Origin: Branchiostoma floridae
Lineage: Eukaryota; Chordata; Leptocardii; Amphioxiformes; Branchiostomatidae
Reading direction: 5' to 3'
DNA: 39,302 bases
Assembly (NCBI RefSeq): GCF_000003815.2
Contig: NC_049981.1
Span: 4,527,347 to 4,566,648, forward strand
The notes beneath the pieces are model-generated. The model was given only the letters and a program-made list of their open reading frames with translations, made no database searches and had not been told where the DNA came from. This document shows, in pieces, positions 1 through 9,560 of the stretch. The first letter of the stretch is position 1. Each line of letters begins with the position of its first letter. The position numbers and the translations under genes were made by a program.

Positions 1-919
1 TGACTTATTAGAAGCAGACTTATACCGTCCTTCCGTGACTTTGTCAGTCAACATCTTTTATACCTTCTCCTAAGTTTTTATGAAGATTGGTACAATACTG
101 TGGAAGCTATAAAGAAAGTCCGTGATCAATCCGTCTGGGGTCCAAACGGACCCCAGCAAAAAAGTGTAGCTTTTGAAACAAACTTTTGAGTCTAACTCCC
201 TAACTATTTATCATATCACCACCAAACTTTCAGAGCATAATAAACATGTAAAACTAAATCCTCATAGAAACTTATGTGTCATCACCATATAATATGACGA
301 CATTATGACGTCATTAAGCTAATAAGGGCGGCCATCTTGGATTTTGACTAATGACGTCATGAAATTAGCATGAATTATAAATTTTGAATCATGAAAATAG
401 CATTGAATTTCATAGAATTTTATTGTTGTAAGAAAACAAGCATTGTTTACCAAGAAAACCTTGTTTAAATCGAAATTGGCAAATTTTGGCAAAAATATGC
501 CTGTCATAATTCCGTTGCCATGGCAACCCCAAATAATGATAAATTTACTTTATTAACAAAAAAATTTTGCTAACAATATTTTTGTGATATATAACCAAGT
601 TTCGTAGCTTTAGCACTAGCCGTTCATGAGTTATGCGACATAAACGTTGCTGAAGGCCTCAAAATTCCCCTCTCTGGTGAGAATAGGTTTAGTGCAAAAG
701 ATGGTCCTTCTGATCTTTTGCATAAATTATGATAATGAGGTGGAATTAGCAACACCTTAACATGTCGAAATATTTCTCTTACATTGACGAAGCAATGTAT
801 GTACAATGATCACCGATAGGAATTGGAACAAAGATTTTATGAACAAAACATTTTGGGGTCCGTTTGGACCCCACTCGGTCATTTTAGTCGCAAAAAAAGG
901 TCGGGTGCTTGAGGGTTAA
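1..919 (-). mobile_element. piggyBac-like non-autonomous element, partial
   Basis: This non-coding stretch runs off the left edge and ends at a TTAA (916-919) preceded by a GAGGG-type end, the mirror of the CCC-type ends seen at 10262 and 12863. Its interior is homologous to three other tracts in the window. Positions 682-900 match 11482-11700 almost base for base, and the reverse complement of 680-740 matches 13018-13078. It carries a palindromic GTTGCCATGGCAAC core near 514, several TGACGTCA octamers (about 314 and 353), and subterminal inverted boxes around 137-154 and 855-872. There is no transposase reading frame, so it would depend on an enzyme supplied elsewhere. Assignment to the piggyBac superfamily rests on the TTAA target and CCC termini only. 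Confidence 0.6.
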
Positions 920-1874
920 GGAAGTTGGTGGAGAAGCAATGTCTTTCCCAGTTCAGTTTCCAATGGGGAAGTTTCTTTCATGATGATCGCGAGATACGCA
1001 TAACTGCCAGTCAGTACTTCAAGGCTCGCCTTATGAGTGCAGACACACGGTTTGCGAGAGACACCAGCTACATCTTCTTCGCACAATATGTAACAGAGTT
1101 GAATTTCATACAGTCAAACATGTCTATATCGTTGCGAAAAAGTGCACCGATCACAAGTGACGGGCGTGACATAGGGGCCCAAATGTTGTCTAACAGAGAG
1201 GACTTACAGTCCATTCTAAAGTCAGATGTAGGCTATCGCTTCCTTCAGCCAGTCAGGGGTACGCCGCAGTTCTGGGAAAAGACGCTAAATGAATTGTATG
1301 CGATGATAAGACAGTTGGGAATCCCTACATGGTTTGCTAGCTTTTCTGCCGCAGATTTGCGATGGCCAGAAGTGTTAGAGGCTATTCGACAAGATCATGG
1401 CACAGTACCAGTAAGTGAGTTGTCGTGGGAAGAGCGTTGTGACATTTTGAAGAGTAATCCTGTCACAGCCGCTCGCATGTTCGATCACCGAGTTAAGCTG
1501 CTTTTCAAACATCTCATTAAATCTCCGTCTCAACCGATTGGGGAAGTGATAGATTTTTTCGTGCGGACAGAATTTCAATCGCGCGGTAGCCCACATATTC
1601 ACCTTTTGCTTTGGGTCAAAGATGCGCCAAAATTAAATGAAAATACTGAAGAGGAGATCTGCTCCTTTGTGGACAAGTATGTGTGCAGTCAGCTACCTAA
1701 CCCAGAGACAGATAAAGAGTTATTCGACATAGTTAGTCAGGTTCAAACACACCGAAAAGGGCATACGGCGTCATGCAAGAAAGGTGGCAAGGTCTGTAGG
1801 TTTGGATTCCCTAAACCTCCTGTGAAGCAGACATTTCTGTGTGGCCCCGTGGCACTGAAGGACCTGACCGAAGC
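920..1874 (+). CDS. Helentron Rep (HUH nuclease) segment, incomplete at both ends
   Basis: The frame is open from just after the TTAA at 916-919 and an in-frame TGA lies at 910, so the true start is lost. There is no convincing native ATG at the left edge. The protein is the Helitron_like_N/Rep region. A conserved block with LMSADTRFA near 1031-1068 is followed by the metal-binding HUH motif in RTEFQSRGSPHIHLLLW (about 1567-1614). Next come the tyrosine-bearing FVDKYVCSQLP (about 1663-1698) and the cysteine/histidine cluster with CRFGFPKPP (about 1795-1824). In the family this domain nicks DNA and forms a tyrosine link to start rolling-circle transfer. The Helentron N-terminal region before this block is missing. 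The frame runs into the N gap and should join the helicase half at 2246. Confidence 0.85.
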
Positions 1875-2244
1875 NNNNNNNNNNNNNNNNNNNNNNNNNN
1901 NNNNNNNNNNNNNNNNNNNNNNNNNNNNNNNNNNNNNNNNNNNNNNNNNNNNNNNNNNNNNNNNNNNNNNNNNNNNNNNNNNNNNNNNNNNNNNNNNNNN
2001 NNNNNNNNNNNNNNNNNNNNNNNNNNNNNNNNNNNNNNNNNNNNNNNNNNNNNNNNNNNNNNNNNNNNNNNNNNNNNNNNNNNNNNNNNNNNNNNNNNNN
2101 NNNNNNNNNNNNNNNNNNNNNNNNNNNNNNNNNNNNNNNNNNNNNNNNNNNNNNNNNNNNNNNNNNNNNNNNNNNNNNNNNNNNNNNNNNNNNNNNNNNN
2201 NNNNNNNNNNNNNNNNNNNNNNNNNNNNNNNNNNNNNNNNNNNN
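1875..2244. other. Assembly gap (370 N)
   Basis: A run of 370 unknown bases interrupts the Helentron coding region between the HUH motif block and the helicase half. The frames on the two sides differ if N is counted literally, so the true size may differ from 370. Confidence 1.
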
Positions 2245-2245
2245 A

Positions 2246-5200
2246 AGGGAAATGGGAAACCTACTTAAACAGGCCCAGAAAGAGGCGAGGGAGGGCAATA
2301 AGGATATAGTTAAAGAAATGAGGAAAGTAGACAGTGCCTACGTTCATCATAGGGAAGTAAGTGCCCAGGAGGCAGTGTATCGAGCCTGTAGCCTGAAGCT
2401 AAAAGATTGTTCCAGAGAAGTCACTTTCATACCGACAGATGAGAAAGCTTGTCGCCTTTCTAAACCCCTGGCAGCGATCCAAAACATTGGTGAAGGAGAA
2501 AGCATCTGGATGACAAGCATTATGGACCGATACAAGGCGAGACCACAGAAAGAACCCTTCCAAACAATGTGTGCCGCAACGTTTGTTTCTGAGTATCGTG
2601 TGGTTTCATTTTCAGGCAAGGAAGAAGATGCTGAACAAACATCTCGAGGCACCAAGGAGCATGTTCTAAATGATAATTTAGGGTCGGTACAAAAGCGCAC
2701 CAGATCGCAGCCCGCTATCATCCGCTTTGCTAAGTTTAATAAGGAGAAAGAACCAGAGTCACACTACTTGACATTACTAAAGTTGTACTTGCCGCACTAC
2801 TCTGACGCGCAGTTAAAACCAGAACAGTTTGCAAAGTATGAAGATTTCTACTTGAATGGCTCTGTTTCATTGTCTGATAGAACAGGTGTCTTGAAGGTCA
2901 GGGATATTGTTGAGAATAACAGGTGTCAATTCGAGAGAAACCGCGACCAGATTGAGGAGGCGCGCAAAAAAGTTGAAAACACCAGCGGTGATCTAGATGA
3001 TGCCTGGGCTCAAATCTTTCCTGTAACGGTGCTGGACAGATCTGAGTGTCAAGACTTGCAAGAAAAAGTTAGGGTGTTTGATGATGAGGATGTTATTGAT
3101 GACATTCCAGATCTTGCAACTTCGGACAAGTCAAAAGAACAAGGCTTCACCCTAGAAAGGTGCCAATTGCAGATGAAAAAGAAAACTGCTCTTCCCTTAC
3201 TGCAGTCGCTCAACCCCATCCAACAAGATGTTTTCTATTTTGTGAGGAAGTGGTGTATGGAAATTGCTCAGGGAAAGCGACCAGATCCTTTTCATATTTT
3301 TGTAACGGGTGGCGCAGGGACTGGAAAGAGCCATCTTATCAAGTGCATATATTATGAGGCTACTAAAATACTTAAGGAGACACAAGAGAACCCTGACAAT
3401 ATCTCTGTCCTACTTACAGCGCCCACAGGAACGGCGGCATTTAACATCGATGGGAGTACTGTTCACCATGCATTTCACATTGCACGCATGTCAAATACGT
3501 ATCAGCCCCTCTCAGAAAAAACACTGAATGCAGTGCGTGCACAGTACCAAAGTCTAAGAATTGTGGTCATAGATGAAGTTTCGATGGTCGATAGAAAGCT
3601 ACTTTATCACATTCACGGCAGATTGGGCCAACTGAGACAAGTGCACCCAGACATAAAGTTTGGAAATGTGAGCATATTGGCAGTGGGCGACATGAACCAA
3701 ATTCCCCCGGTTCGGGCTCAGGGTCTATGCAAGAGTAAAGATACCGTGATTGTTGACCTCTGGAATCCCCATTTTGAAGTAGTTCAGTTAAACGAGATCA
3801 TGAGGCAGAAGGATGATGCTGCATTTGCAGAGCTTTTGAATAGGCTTAGGGTAAAGAAAAAGAAAGAACGACTTTCTGATGAAGATGACAAAACTCTGTC
3901 TTCAAGGGTGCTCTCTCTAGATTTTGCATCCGATGACTATCCAAAAGACGTGCTTCACATTTTCACCACAAATGATTCTGTTGCAAAGCATAATGATAGA
4001 ATGTTGAAGCTCCGGTGTTCACAGATTAGACAATACGAGGCTTGCGATTTTGTCAAAGATCCGTGCACAGGGTCGATGAAAAGAAGGGATCTAGCTAGAG
4101 GAGAGAGTGACGACCTACCCGACGTGGTCCGTGTCGGAGTCGGTGCACGGGTCATGCTTTGCCGCAATGTCAACGTTGAAGATGGTTTAGTGAATGGTGC
4201 ATTTGGAATGGTGACTGGTGTGAAAGGTGGGGAAGATCATGAGAGTGATGTTGCAACGGTTTATGTGCTATTTGACAACCCAAGGGTAGGTGCGAATGAA
4301 AGGCAAAGGAGTTCTGCTCCCAACTCAGAGATACCTGTCAACTCGGTGCCAGTATGTCAGGTCGATAGCACCTTGAAAAGGTCAACTAAAGTTACACGTC
4401 GACAAATTCCATTGAAGCTGGCCTGGGCTTGTACGACACACAAGGTACAGGGTATGACCGTTCCTGAAGCGGTCGTCTCCATGAAAAATGTGTTTGCATC
4501 AGGTATGGCATATGTGGCATTAAGCAGGGTATCTTCCATAGGTGGTCTCCACATCACAGACTATAAGCAGGAGTCCATCTACTGTGATGAGCATGTAGAG
4601 AATGCAGTCAAAGAGATGATGCACTTGCAGTTTAGATCTGACCCATTCAGAAATGTCGATGACAGGTCTGAAAGTAATAGGATCCTGAATATTGTCCATC
4701 ACAATACCGAAAATCTAGAACAGAACTTTAAAAGTCTAAAGTCAACCTGTCTGATCAAAGCTGATATCATATGCTTGACCGAGACATGGTTATCGGAAGA
4801 TGTGCAGGATTCTAAGGTGCAGCTAGAAAACTTTGATGTGTTTCGCAAAGACAGAACACATGTTTGTGAGGAAGAGTCTATGACTAGAAGTTCACCACAT
4901 GGAGGAGTGGCAGTTTATGTCCGTAATGGATACAGCTGTTATGAAATACCCATTCCAGATGACATTAGCCTGGAATGTGTGGTTATGCTAATGTCTGTTG
5001 AGGACATAGAGATTCTCATTGTACCTGTTTACAGGCCACCTAGTGTGAAAAAAGACGCATTCATAGTCAATGTAGAGAAATTGATGCAGTACTTGTTGGC
5101 CACAGTGAAGCGAACAACCACAATCTTTCTTGGGGACTTTAATGAGAATTTGTTATCAGGTGAAGACAACAAAAAGATACAGAAGTTCTTTGAGACAAAC

Positions 5201-5353
5201 AATTTCGAACAGTTGGTGGAAGATCCTACAACCATGAAAGGAACTCTTATTGACCATGTTTACATTGCACCACCATCATCAAATGTAAGCTGTGGGGTCA
5301 TACAGACATTTTACAGTTACCATGATGCTGTGTATTGTACGCTGTATCGGTGA
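2246..5353 (+). CDS. Helentron helicase-endonuclease polyprotein, C-terminal part
   Basis: The frame is open from the gap, so the ATG at 2252 is internal rather than a true start. Numbering from 2252, residues 1-330 are the Rep-helicase linker with the family's REVSAQEAVYRA block. A PIF1-like superfamily 1 helicase follows: Walker A GGAGTGKSH (about 353-361), Walker B VIDEVSMVD (about 437), VGDMNQIPP, and the late motif TTHKVQGMT with YVALSRVSS (about 728-760). From about residue 810 an exo/endonuclease/phosphatase-type domain follows. It resembles CR1/L2 endonucleases: LTETWL, VYRPP, LGDFNENL, DHVYIAP and YHDAVYC. This fusion defines Helentrons among Helitron-like elements. The frame has no stop or frameshift over 1033 codons, which suggests fairly recent activity despite the broken 5' side. 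Confidence 0.92.
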   Translation, partial: REMGNLLKQAQKEAREGNKDIVKEMRKVDSAYVHHREVSAQEAVYRACSLKLKDCSREVTFIPTDEKACRLSKPLAAIQNIGEGESIWMTSIMDRYKARPQKEPFQTMCAATFVSEYRVVSFSGKEEDAEQTSRGTKEHVLNDNLGSVQKRTRSQPAIIRFAKFNKEKEPESHYLTLLKLYLPHYSDAQLKPEQFAKYEDFYLNGSVSLSDRTGVLKVRDIVENNRCQFERNRDQIEEARKKVENTSGDLDDAWAQIFPVTVLDRSECQDLQEKVRVFDDEDVIDDIPDLATSDKSKEQGFTLERCQLQMKKKTALPLLQSLNPIQQDVFYFVRKWCMEIAQGKRPDPFHIFVTGGAGTGKSHLIKCIYYEATKILKETQENPDNISVLLTAPTGTAAFNIDGSTVHHAFHIARMSNTYQPLSEKTLNAVRAQYQSLRIVVIDEVSMVDRKLLYHIHGRLGQLRQVHPDIKFGNVSILAVGDMNQIPPVRAQGLCKSKDTVIVDLWNPHFEVVQLNEIMRQKDDAAFAELLNRLRVKKKKERLSDEDDKTLSSRVLSLDFASDDYPKDVLHIFTTNDSVAKHNDRMLKLRCSQIRQYEACDFVKDPCTGSMKRRDLARGESDDLPDVVRVGVGARVMLCRNVNVEDGLVNGAFGMVTGVKGGEDHESDVATVYVLFDNPRVGANERQRSSAPNSEIPVNSVPVCQVDSTLKRSTKVTRRQIPLKLAWACTTHKVQGMTVPEAVVSMKNVFASGMAYVALSRVSSIGGLHITDYKQESIYCDEHVENAVKEMMHLQFRSDPFRNVDDRSESNRILNIVHHNTENLEQNFKSLKSTCLIKADIICLTETWLSEDVQDSKVQLENFDVFRKDRTHVCEEESMTRSSPHGGVAVYVRNGYSCYEIPIPDDISLECVVMLMSVEDIEILIVPVYRPPSVKKDAFIVNVEKLMQYLLATVKRTTTIFLGDFNENLLSGEDNKKIQKFFETNNFEQLVEDPTTMKGTLIDHVYIAPPSSNVSCGVIQTFYSYHDAVYCTLYR

Positions 5354-5429
5354 TGCTGCAATAAGCCGTGAAAAAGGCGGTGGATTAGAAAAATTCCTTC
5401 CTTTGTGATGTTGTGTATCATTACATACA
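5354..5429 (+). other. Helentron 3' non-coding leader to repeat array
   Basis: Short non-coding stretch between the stop codon at 5351-5353 and the first 214-bp repeat unit. No promoter or terminator motif was recognised. Confidence 0.5.
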
Positions 5430-6282
5430 CCAGCTCTGGCCTTGCATAGTCTGATTGGTCGACTGCATTGTTGACCAAACATGATATGTGAGGGGGAGGG
5501 GTAAGAAGTCGTGGACTCTTACCCGCTCCGCCCTTGCTAACCTCTTGCCTCATTGGTGGGTAAGGGGGCTCCTGGTAAAACAGGAACCCCCTTTACCAAC
5601 CATTGGGGTTTGATGTTGGTAAGGGGGTTCCTGGTAATCATCACCAGCTCTGGTCTTGGTAACCCTGTTTGATCAAAGCTGAACAAACAGGGGATGCGAG
5701 AGAGAGGGGTAATGAAGTCGTGGACTCTTACCCGCTCCGCCCTTGCCAACCACTTACCTCATTGGTGGGTTAGGGGGCTCCTGGTAAAACAGGAACCCTC
5801 TTACCAACCATTGGGGGTTGATGTTGGTAAGGGGGTTCTTGGTGTTACAAAGGATCGTCACCAGCTCTGGCCTTGCATAGTCTGATTGGTCGACCGCATT
5901 GTTGACCAAACATGATATGTGAGGGGGAGGGGTAATGAAGTCGTGGACTCTTACCCGCTCTGGCCTTGCCAACCTCTTACCTCATTGGTGGGTTAGGGGG
6001 CTCCTGGTAAAACAGGAACCCCCTTACCAACCATTGGGGTTTGATGTTGGTAAGGGGGTTCCTGGTAATCATCACCAGCTCTGGTCTTGGTAACCCTGTT
6101 TGATCAAAGCTGAACAAACAGGGGATGCGAGAGAGAGGGGTAATGAAGTCGTGGACTCTTACCCGCTCCTCCCTTGCCAACCACTTACCTCATTTGTGGG
6201 TTAGGGGGCTCCTGGTAAAACAGGAACCCCCTTACCAACCATTGGGGTTTGATGTTGGTAAGGGGGTTCCTGGTGTTACAGA
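5430..6282 (+). repeat. Tandem A-B-A-B array, 431-bp higher-order period, hairpin-rich
   Basis: Four related units start at about 5430 (A), 5644 (B), 5861 (A) and 6075 (B). The spacing of 214, 217 and 214 bp gives a 431-bp dimer repeated nearly twice. A and B share their distal half. That half carries a long palindrome, GGAACCCCCTTACCAAC paired with GTTGGTAAGGGGGTTCC around a 14-base loop. It also carries an upstream TAAGGGGGCTCCTGG arm that can compete for the same strand. The proximal halves differ, but each has its own hairpin (TTGGTC/GACCAA in A, CCCTGTTTG/CAAACAGGG in B). No gene is present; short open frames inside are by-products of the repeats. Likely the structured minisatellite tail of the Helentron. 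Confidence 0.85.
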
Positions 6283-6720
6283 CTAACGAAGGAAGGAAAA
6301 AGAACTCCCCTGTGATTAGGGTTGAAGAAGGAAAAAGATGTCCCCCTGTGATAGGGGTTGAGGAAAGAAAACTTTCCCTTGTGGTTGCGATAGAGGAGGA
6401 AAAAGAGGAATATATGTAAATGGAATGCATCATATGCATGACAATTTCTATAAGCACTCACATTTGACAATAAGCTTATCTATTTTTTTCTTTTCCTTTA
6501 GGAGACCATTCCTCTAGGCATTGAGAAAAAAAGAACTCTTCCCTGTGATTAGGGTAGAGAAAGGGCAAAGAGTTCCCCGTGATTGGGGGAGAGGAAGGAA
6601 ACAGAACTCTTCCCTGTGATTAGGGTAGAGAAAAGAGCCCTGCCCGTGATTGGGGTTGAGGAAAGAGAAAGGGCTCTCCCCTGTGAGTGAGGCTGAGGAA
6701 GAGAAATGATGAGAGAAAAA
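6283..6720 (+). repeat. Degenerate ~35-40-bp tandem repeats in two blocks
   Basis: Two blocks (about 6283-6410 and 6530-6715) consist of imperfect copies of a GA-rich unit containing CCCTGTGATTAGGGTTGAGG. Each block is followed by a shared tail beginning AAATGGAATGCA (6419 and 6726), so the whole block-plus-tail is itself duplicated. No coding potential was recognised. Confidence 0.75.
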
Positions 6721-7000
6721 TCTGTTAAATGGAATGCACAATTGTAGCAATAAGCCAATTATCTAATCTCTATCTGTGGTCATTTCTTTATCATTTTTCC
6801 TAATATTATATGTGTTCTGTTTTGTAATGTTGTATGTGTGCAGGTTATCAGTAACTACGTAGTTAGGTAGTCTTGTGTTTACCTTCACAAACACGGGTTC
6901 TTGATGTATAGTTTTGAATTTTGATTGTTGTTTTGTTAAATTTTAATTACTATTTTATTAACATATTTTATGTTTACCTTTGTTTTTAACTTTTATTTTT
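6721..7000. other. AT-rich non-coding spacer
   Basis: T-rich sequence with no supported gene. The end of it (TTTTATTTTT, 6991-7000) directly precedes the predicted ribozyme. Confidence 0.5.
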
Positions 7001-7154
7001 CCCTCACGGGGATGCCCAAACATTGGCTCCCGATCCTTCCGCCTTGTCGTGGTGTGAGGGCCCGAATGTACCAATTTCCTGGGGTAGGTGCATCACTCCT
7101 ACTCTGTAACCTCGAATGAGGGGGTGGAGATTGGAAGTCGCTAAAGGGAGGATC
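7001..7154 (+). ncRNA. Predicted HDV-like self-cleaving ribozyme
   Basis: The strand folds into the nested double-pseudoknot order of this class. P1 is CCCTCAC 7001-7007 with GTGAGGG 7054-7060 (7 of 7 Watson-Crick). P2 is GATCCTTCC 7032-7040 with GGGAGGATC 7146-7154 (9 pairs, one G-U). P3 is GCC 7041-7043 with GGT 7051-7053, and the 7-base L3 is TTGTCGT. P1's 3' strand follows P3 with no gap. P4 is CCAATTTCC 7071-7079 with GGAGATTGG 7126-7134 (9 pairs, one G-U). J4/2 has GCTAAA, placing the presumed catalytic C at 7141 exactly four bases before P2's 3' strand, as in the family. Cleavage would fall just before 7001. Such ribozymes sit at the 5' ends of several non-LTR retroelements and have been reported from amphioxus (recalled, not checked). 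J1/2 is long (24 bases) and the P4 loop large, so activity is unproven. Confidence 0.75.
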
Positions 7155-7284
7155 ACCAGTCTAGCCTAGCCAGGCACTGCTAGCCATAGGTTTGGACTTT
7201 TTATATCATGAAAGCACTTTGCATATATTTCATTGCACAGCTGTATTATTGTCAATGATCATTTTTTTTCCTTTCCCTTTCAAG

Positions 7285-7652
7285 CGTCCAGCAGTCAAAA
7301 GATCATGCTGGAACACATAACAGGTAAGCTTTCGACAAGATGGAAAAATAATTGTGGTATGTTTTGTCACTTTAAATCGGTGAGTGAGTGAGTGAGTGAG
7401 TGAGTGAGTGAGTGAGTGAGTGAGTGAGTGAGAGTGACTAACCTTGTCAAAAACCTGAATGTTTCTGCTTGACTTAAATGCCAAATCTCCTGTTTCTGTC
7501 TTCCAGATGGGACCCAACTTAAGAAAAGAAGCCGCACAGGGCCTAGGGAAGAACCAGTCAGACCTGATTTCAGCCAGCTGCAGAAGGACATGGCCAGCCA
7601 GCTTTGCAAAGTTTTGAGGAAGTTGTTTAAGTTTCAGACTTTTTTTATGTAA
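7285..7652 (+). CDS. Candidate last two exons of an unrecognised gene
   Basis: Exon 7285-7323 has a strong polypyrimidine acceptor (TTTCCCTTTCAAG) and a GTAAGC donor. Exon 7507-7652 has a CTGTCTTCCAG acceptor and ends at TAA 7650-7652. The phases agree: one base at the first exon's end joins two at the second's start, giving SSSQKIMLEHIT-D-GTQLKKRSRTGPREEP followed by a short helix-prone tail ending in FQTFFM. The intron contains the GTGA microsatellite. The peptide is basic and I recognise no domain. Upstream exons were not found. They may lie left of the ribozyme, or this may be part of the element that the ribozyme begins. Chance splice-like sites remain possible. Confidence 0.35.
7381..7432 (+). 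repeat. (GTGA)n microsatellite
   Basis: About thirteen uninterrupted GTGA units inside the intron between the two candidate exons at 7285-7323 and 7507-7652. Confidence 0.98.
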
Positions 7653-7734
7653 AGATTTAAAGTGTATATTATTTCATCTTGCATCATTTTTTTCAATTTC
7701 GATTTTCTTTGTATTTGCATTTATGTCTTTATGA

Positions 7735-8345
7735 CAGGTTACAAAATTCTAAGACAAGTACAAGGTTTCAAAAATTGTTTAATTAAAGCTGTTAGGAAGA
7801 TTCAAAAGTGTACATGACTTATGCTTGGATCTTTCTTCATTACTTAGATTGTGAGAATGTGTAGGGGCTAAGAACATCTAAACTACTCAGTGAATGTGAC
7901 TCTGCATTGTCTCTACAAACTTGTGAATCGTCTAACGCAAGTAATCACATTCCATTTTGCTTGGATTGAAATATGCTGTATTTGCTCGCGAGCAAATGTC
8001 GGCCTTACTGTTGAAGATTCAAAAGGTCTTTTAACTTGCATCATTCATTGTATTTCCTTTTTTTTGTATCTGTATTCTTGTATTTCCATTTTTCTATACA
8101 TGTATTTTTGCATTTACAATTTGCTCATGTATTTTTGTATTCACAAAAAATACTAAGATTGTAAGACAAGACTTTCAAAAATCCTTTATTAAAGCATTCA
8201 AAGTGTATATGACTTTTGCTTTCATCATTCCTCTTAATTACATAGTAGTAGTAGATGGTAATAGTTCATGTTCAGTAAATTATTTTTTTAAACTTCATTT
8301 TTACTTAGAACATTCAGACTCTTCAGTTAATATGACTCTATCAGT
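7735..8345 (+). repeat. Diverged duplication of a non-coding block
   Basis: The block at about 7750-7910 (ACAAG, TTTCAAAAAT, AAAGTGTACATGACTT, then a CTCAGT-ATGTGACTCT end) recurs in degraded form at about 8165-8335. The copies lie roughly 410-430 bp apart. No gene is seen in either copy. Confidence 0.5.
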
Positions 8346-8762
8346 GGTAGTTTAGACTAGTTAGTGGTAGTTAAAGACTGCATTACAGCAATATGAGCAA
8401 ACTTTAAGGCAAAACATTTCAAACTTATCTCTCCTGAAGAAAGTAAAAACGCTAGGCTAGACCATGTGAAGGTAACATTATGTATTTGCTTGCAAATATT
8501 ACCTTTCTAGTATAGTATATGTTTTATGAATTTGCCAAGAACGTACATTGCAATCGAAGCCTTTGTGTTCAATTTCAATGATACCTTTTCTATGTTGTTT
8601 TCTGTGTTTGTAATTAATAACTTTTTTTGGCTGTTCGAGCATGACATAAACATTTAATGGAATGAACATGGTTTTGAAGACAAATTGTTTATTAAAATGC
8701 TGCAAAATCTTCAGAAAAATAATTGTAAAGTGATAAATTTTAATGAAGCCTAACCAACATAC
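8346..8762. other. Unassigned AT-rich DNA
   Basis: No supported gene. The lectin-type coiled-coil and H-type lectin exons expected downstream of the minus-strand exon at 8763 are absent here, which marks that copy as incomplete. Confidence 0.5.
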
Positions 8763-9560
8763 TAGTTGCGTCCGCAACTTCGGTCCGTTCAGCACTGTTG
8801 TCGCTGCTGTCCGCATTGACGAGCGGGAACGGAGCTGGAGCGCCCGGCTGGGCTTCGTCTTGCTCGATGCTGCTCCGCTCAAAGGCTGATGGAGATCGTA
8901 CAACAAGTAAGACATACTAGACAGGATTAACAATAGTAAGTTAAATACAATTTCATTCCCTAAAACGTCATCAAACCATTTTCCCTGGGAAATACTCAGA
9001 TGACACTACTACGCATGCTGAGAAAAAATTCCACACATGCCTACGGAATTTGGGGAATTCTTGACAAACGGATGCACACTACACTGTAAGCCTCGCCCCA
9101 AAGGCGTCGCCAAAAAAAGACAAACATCGGTAAACAGCATATCAAGTGACCCATCTAACGCTTATTCTGTATGTAAATCATTTAGGTTAATTTTGACTTC
9201 TTTTTGTGAGACTGTGAATGACTAAGGATCCCATATTTTCTGCAACGTACGGGCTCTGCCATGCTAACAGGAGAGCAATTGTCTTTTTCTGCTTGTCTGT
9301 AAATGTTGAGAGATTCGGGTGGAATTTAGTGTACTGTATTAAGAGCTTATTTCTTCCATGACAGTAACCCTGGCAATTTTTAAAATGCCCCTTTATCCCA
9401 AGAATTATCCCTAATTTTGATTTTGCCAGTTTGACAACGTATATTAAAATCATCTACGTCTAGATATTTTTCCATAATAAATGCTATCTTATAGGTTTTA
9501 GCGACCCTTACCTTGCAGAAACGTCAAACACAAAAGGATGAGAAGCGAGGTCTTCATCAT
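8763..9560 (-). pseudogene. Partial minus-strand copy of the secreted lectin gene (exons 1-2 only)
   Basis: Exon 1 (9560-9512) encodes a signal peptide, MMKTSLLILLCLTFLQ, and ends in phase 1 at a GTAAGG donor. Exon 2 lies at 8763 to about 8877. It is the paralogue of the plus-strand exon 15617-15720, and in the conserved frame it reads IEQDEAQPGAPAPFPLV with mostly synonymous differences and in-frame indels. Its donor is A|GTATGT. Exons for the coiled coil and the H-type lectin domain, present in the rightmost plus copy, are not found to the left. The phase of exon 1 also does not match the phase exon 2 needs, so I call it a remnant rather than a working gene. The Helentron and its repeats lie on the side where the missing exons would be. 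Confidence 0.6.
8882..9511 (-). other. Intron of the partial lectin copy
   Basis: Sequence between the two minus-strand lectin exons. No other gene is supported; short open frames here lack any recognised domain. Confidence 0.45.

Larger units (their letters stand above)
920..6282 (+). mobile_element. Helentron (Helitron-like rolling-circle transposon), 5'-truncated
   Basis: The element carries the three-part coding capacity typical of Helentrons: a HUH replication initiator, a PIF1-family helicase and a C-terminal apurinic-like endonuclease. The left part is lost where a TTAA-terminated element abuts the reading frame at 916-919. Part of the Rep domain lies in the gap 1875-2244. The right boundary is not certain. 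I extend it through the hairpin-rich tandem repeat at 5430-6282 because minisatellite tails are common in this group, but no terminal motif was recognised. Confidence 0.7.

Noticed and set aside
5430-6282. CRISPR-like array
   Set aside because: Units of 214-217 bp with internal hairpins and no short-repeat/spacer pattern, in a eukaryotic context.
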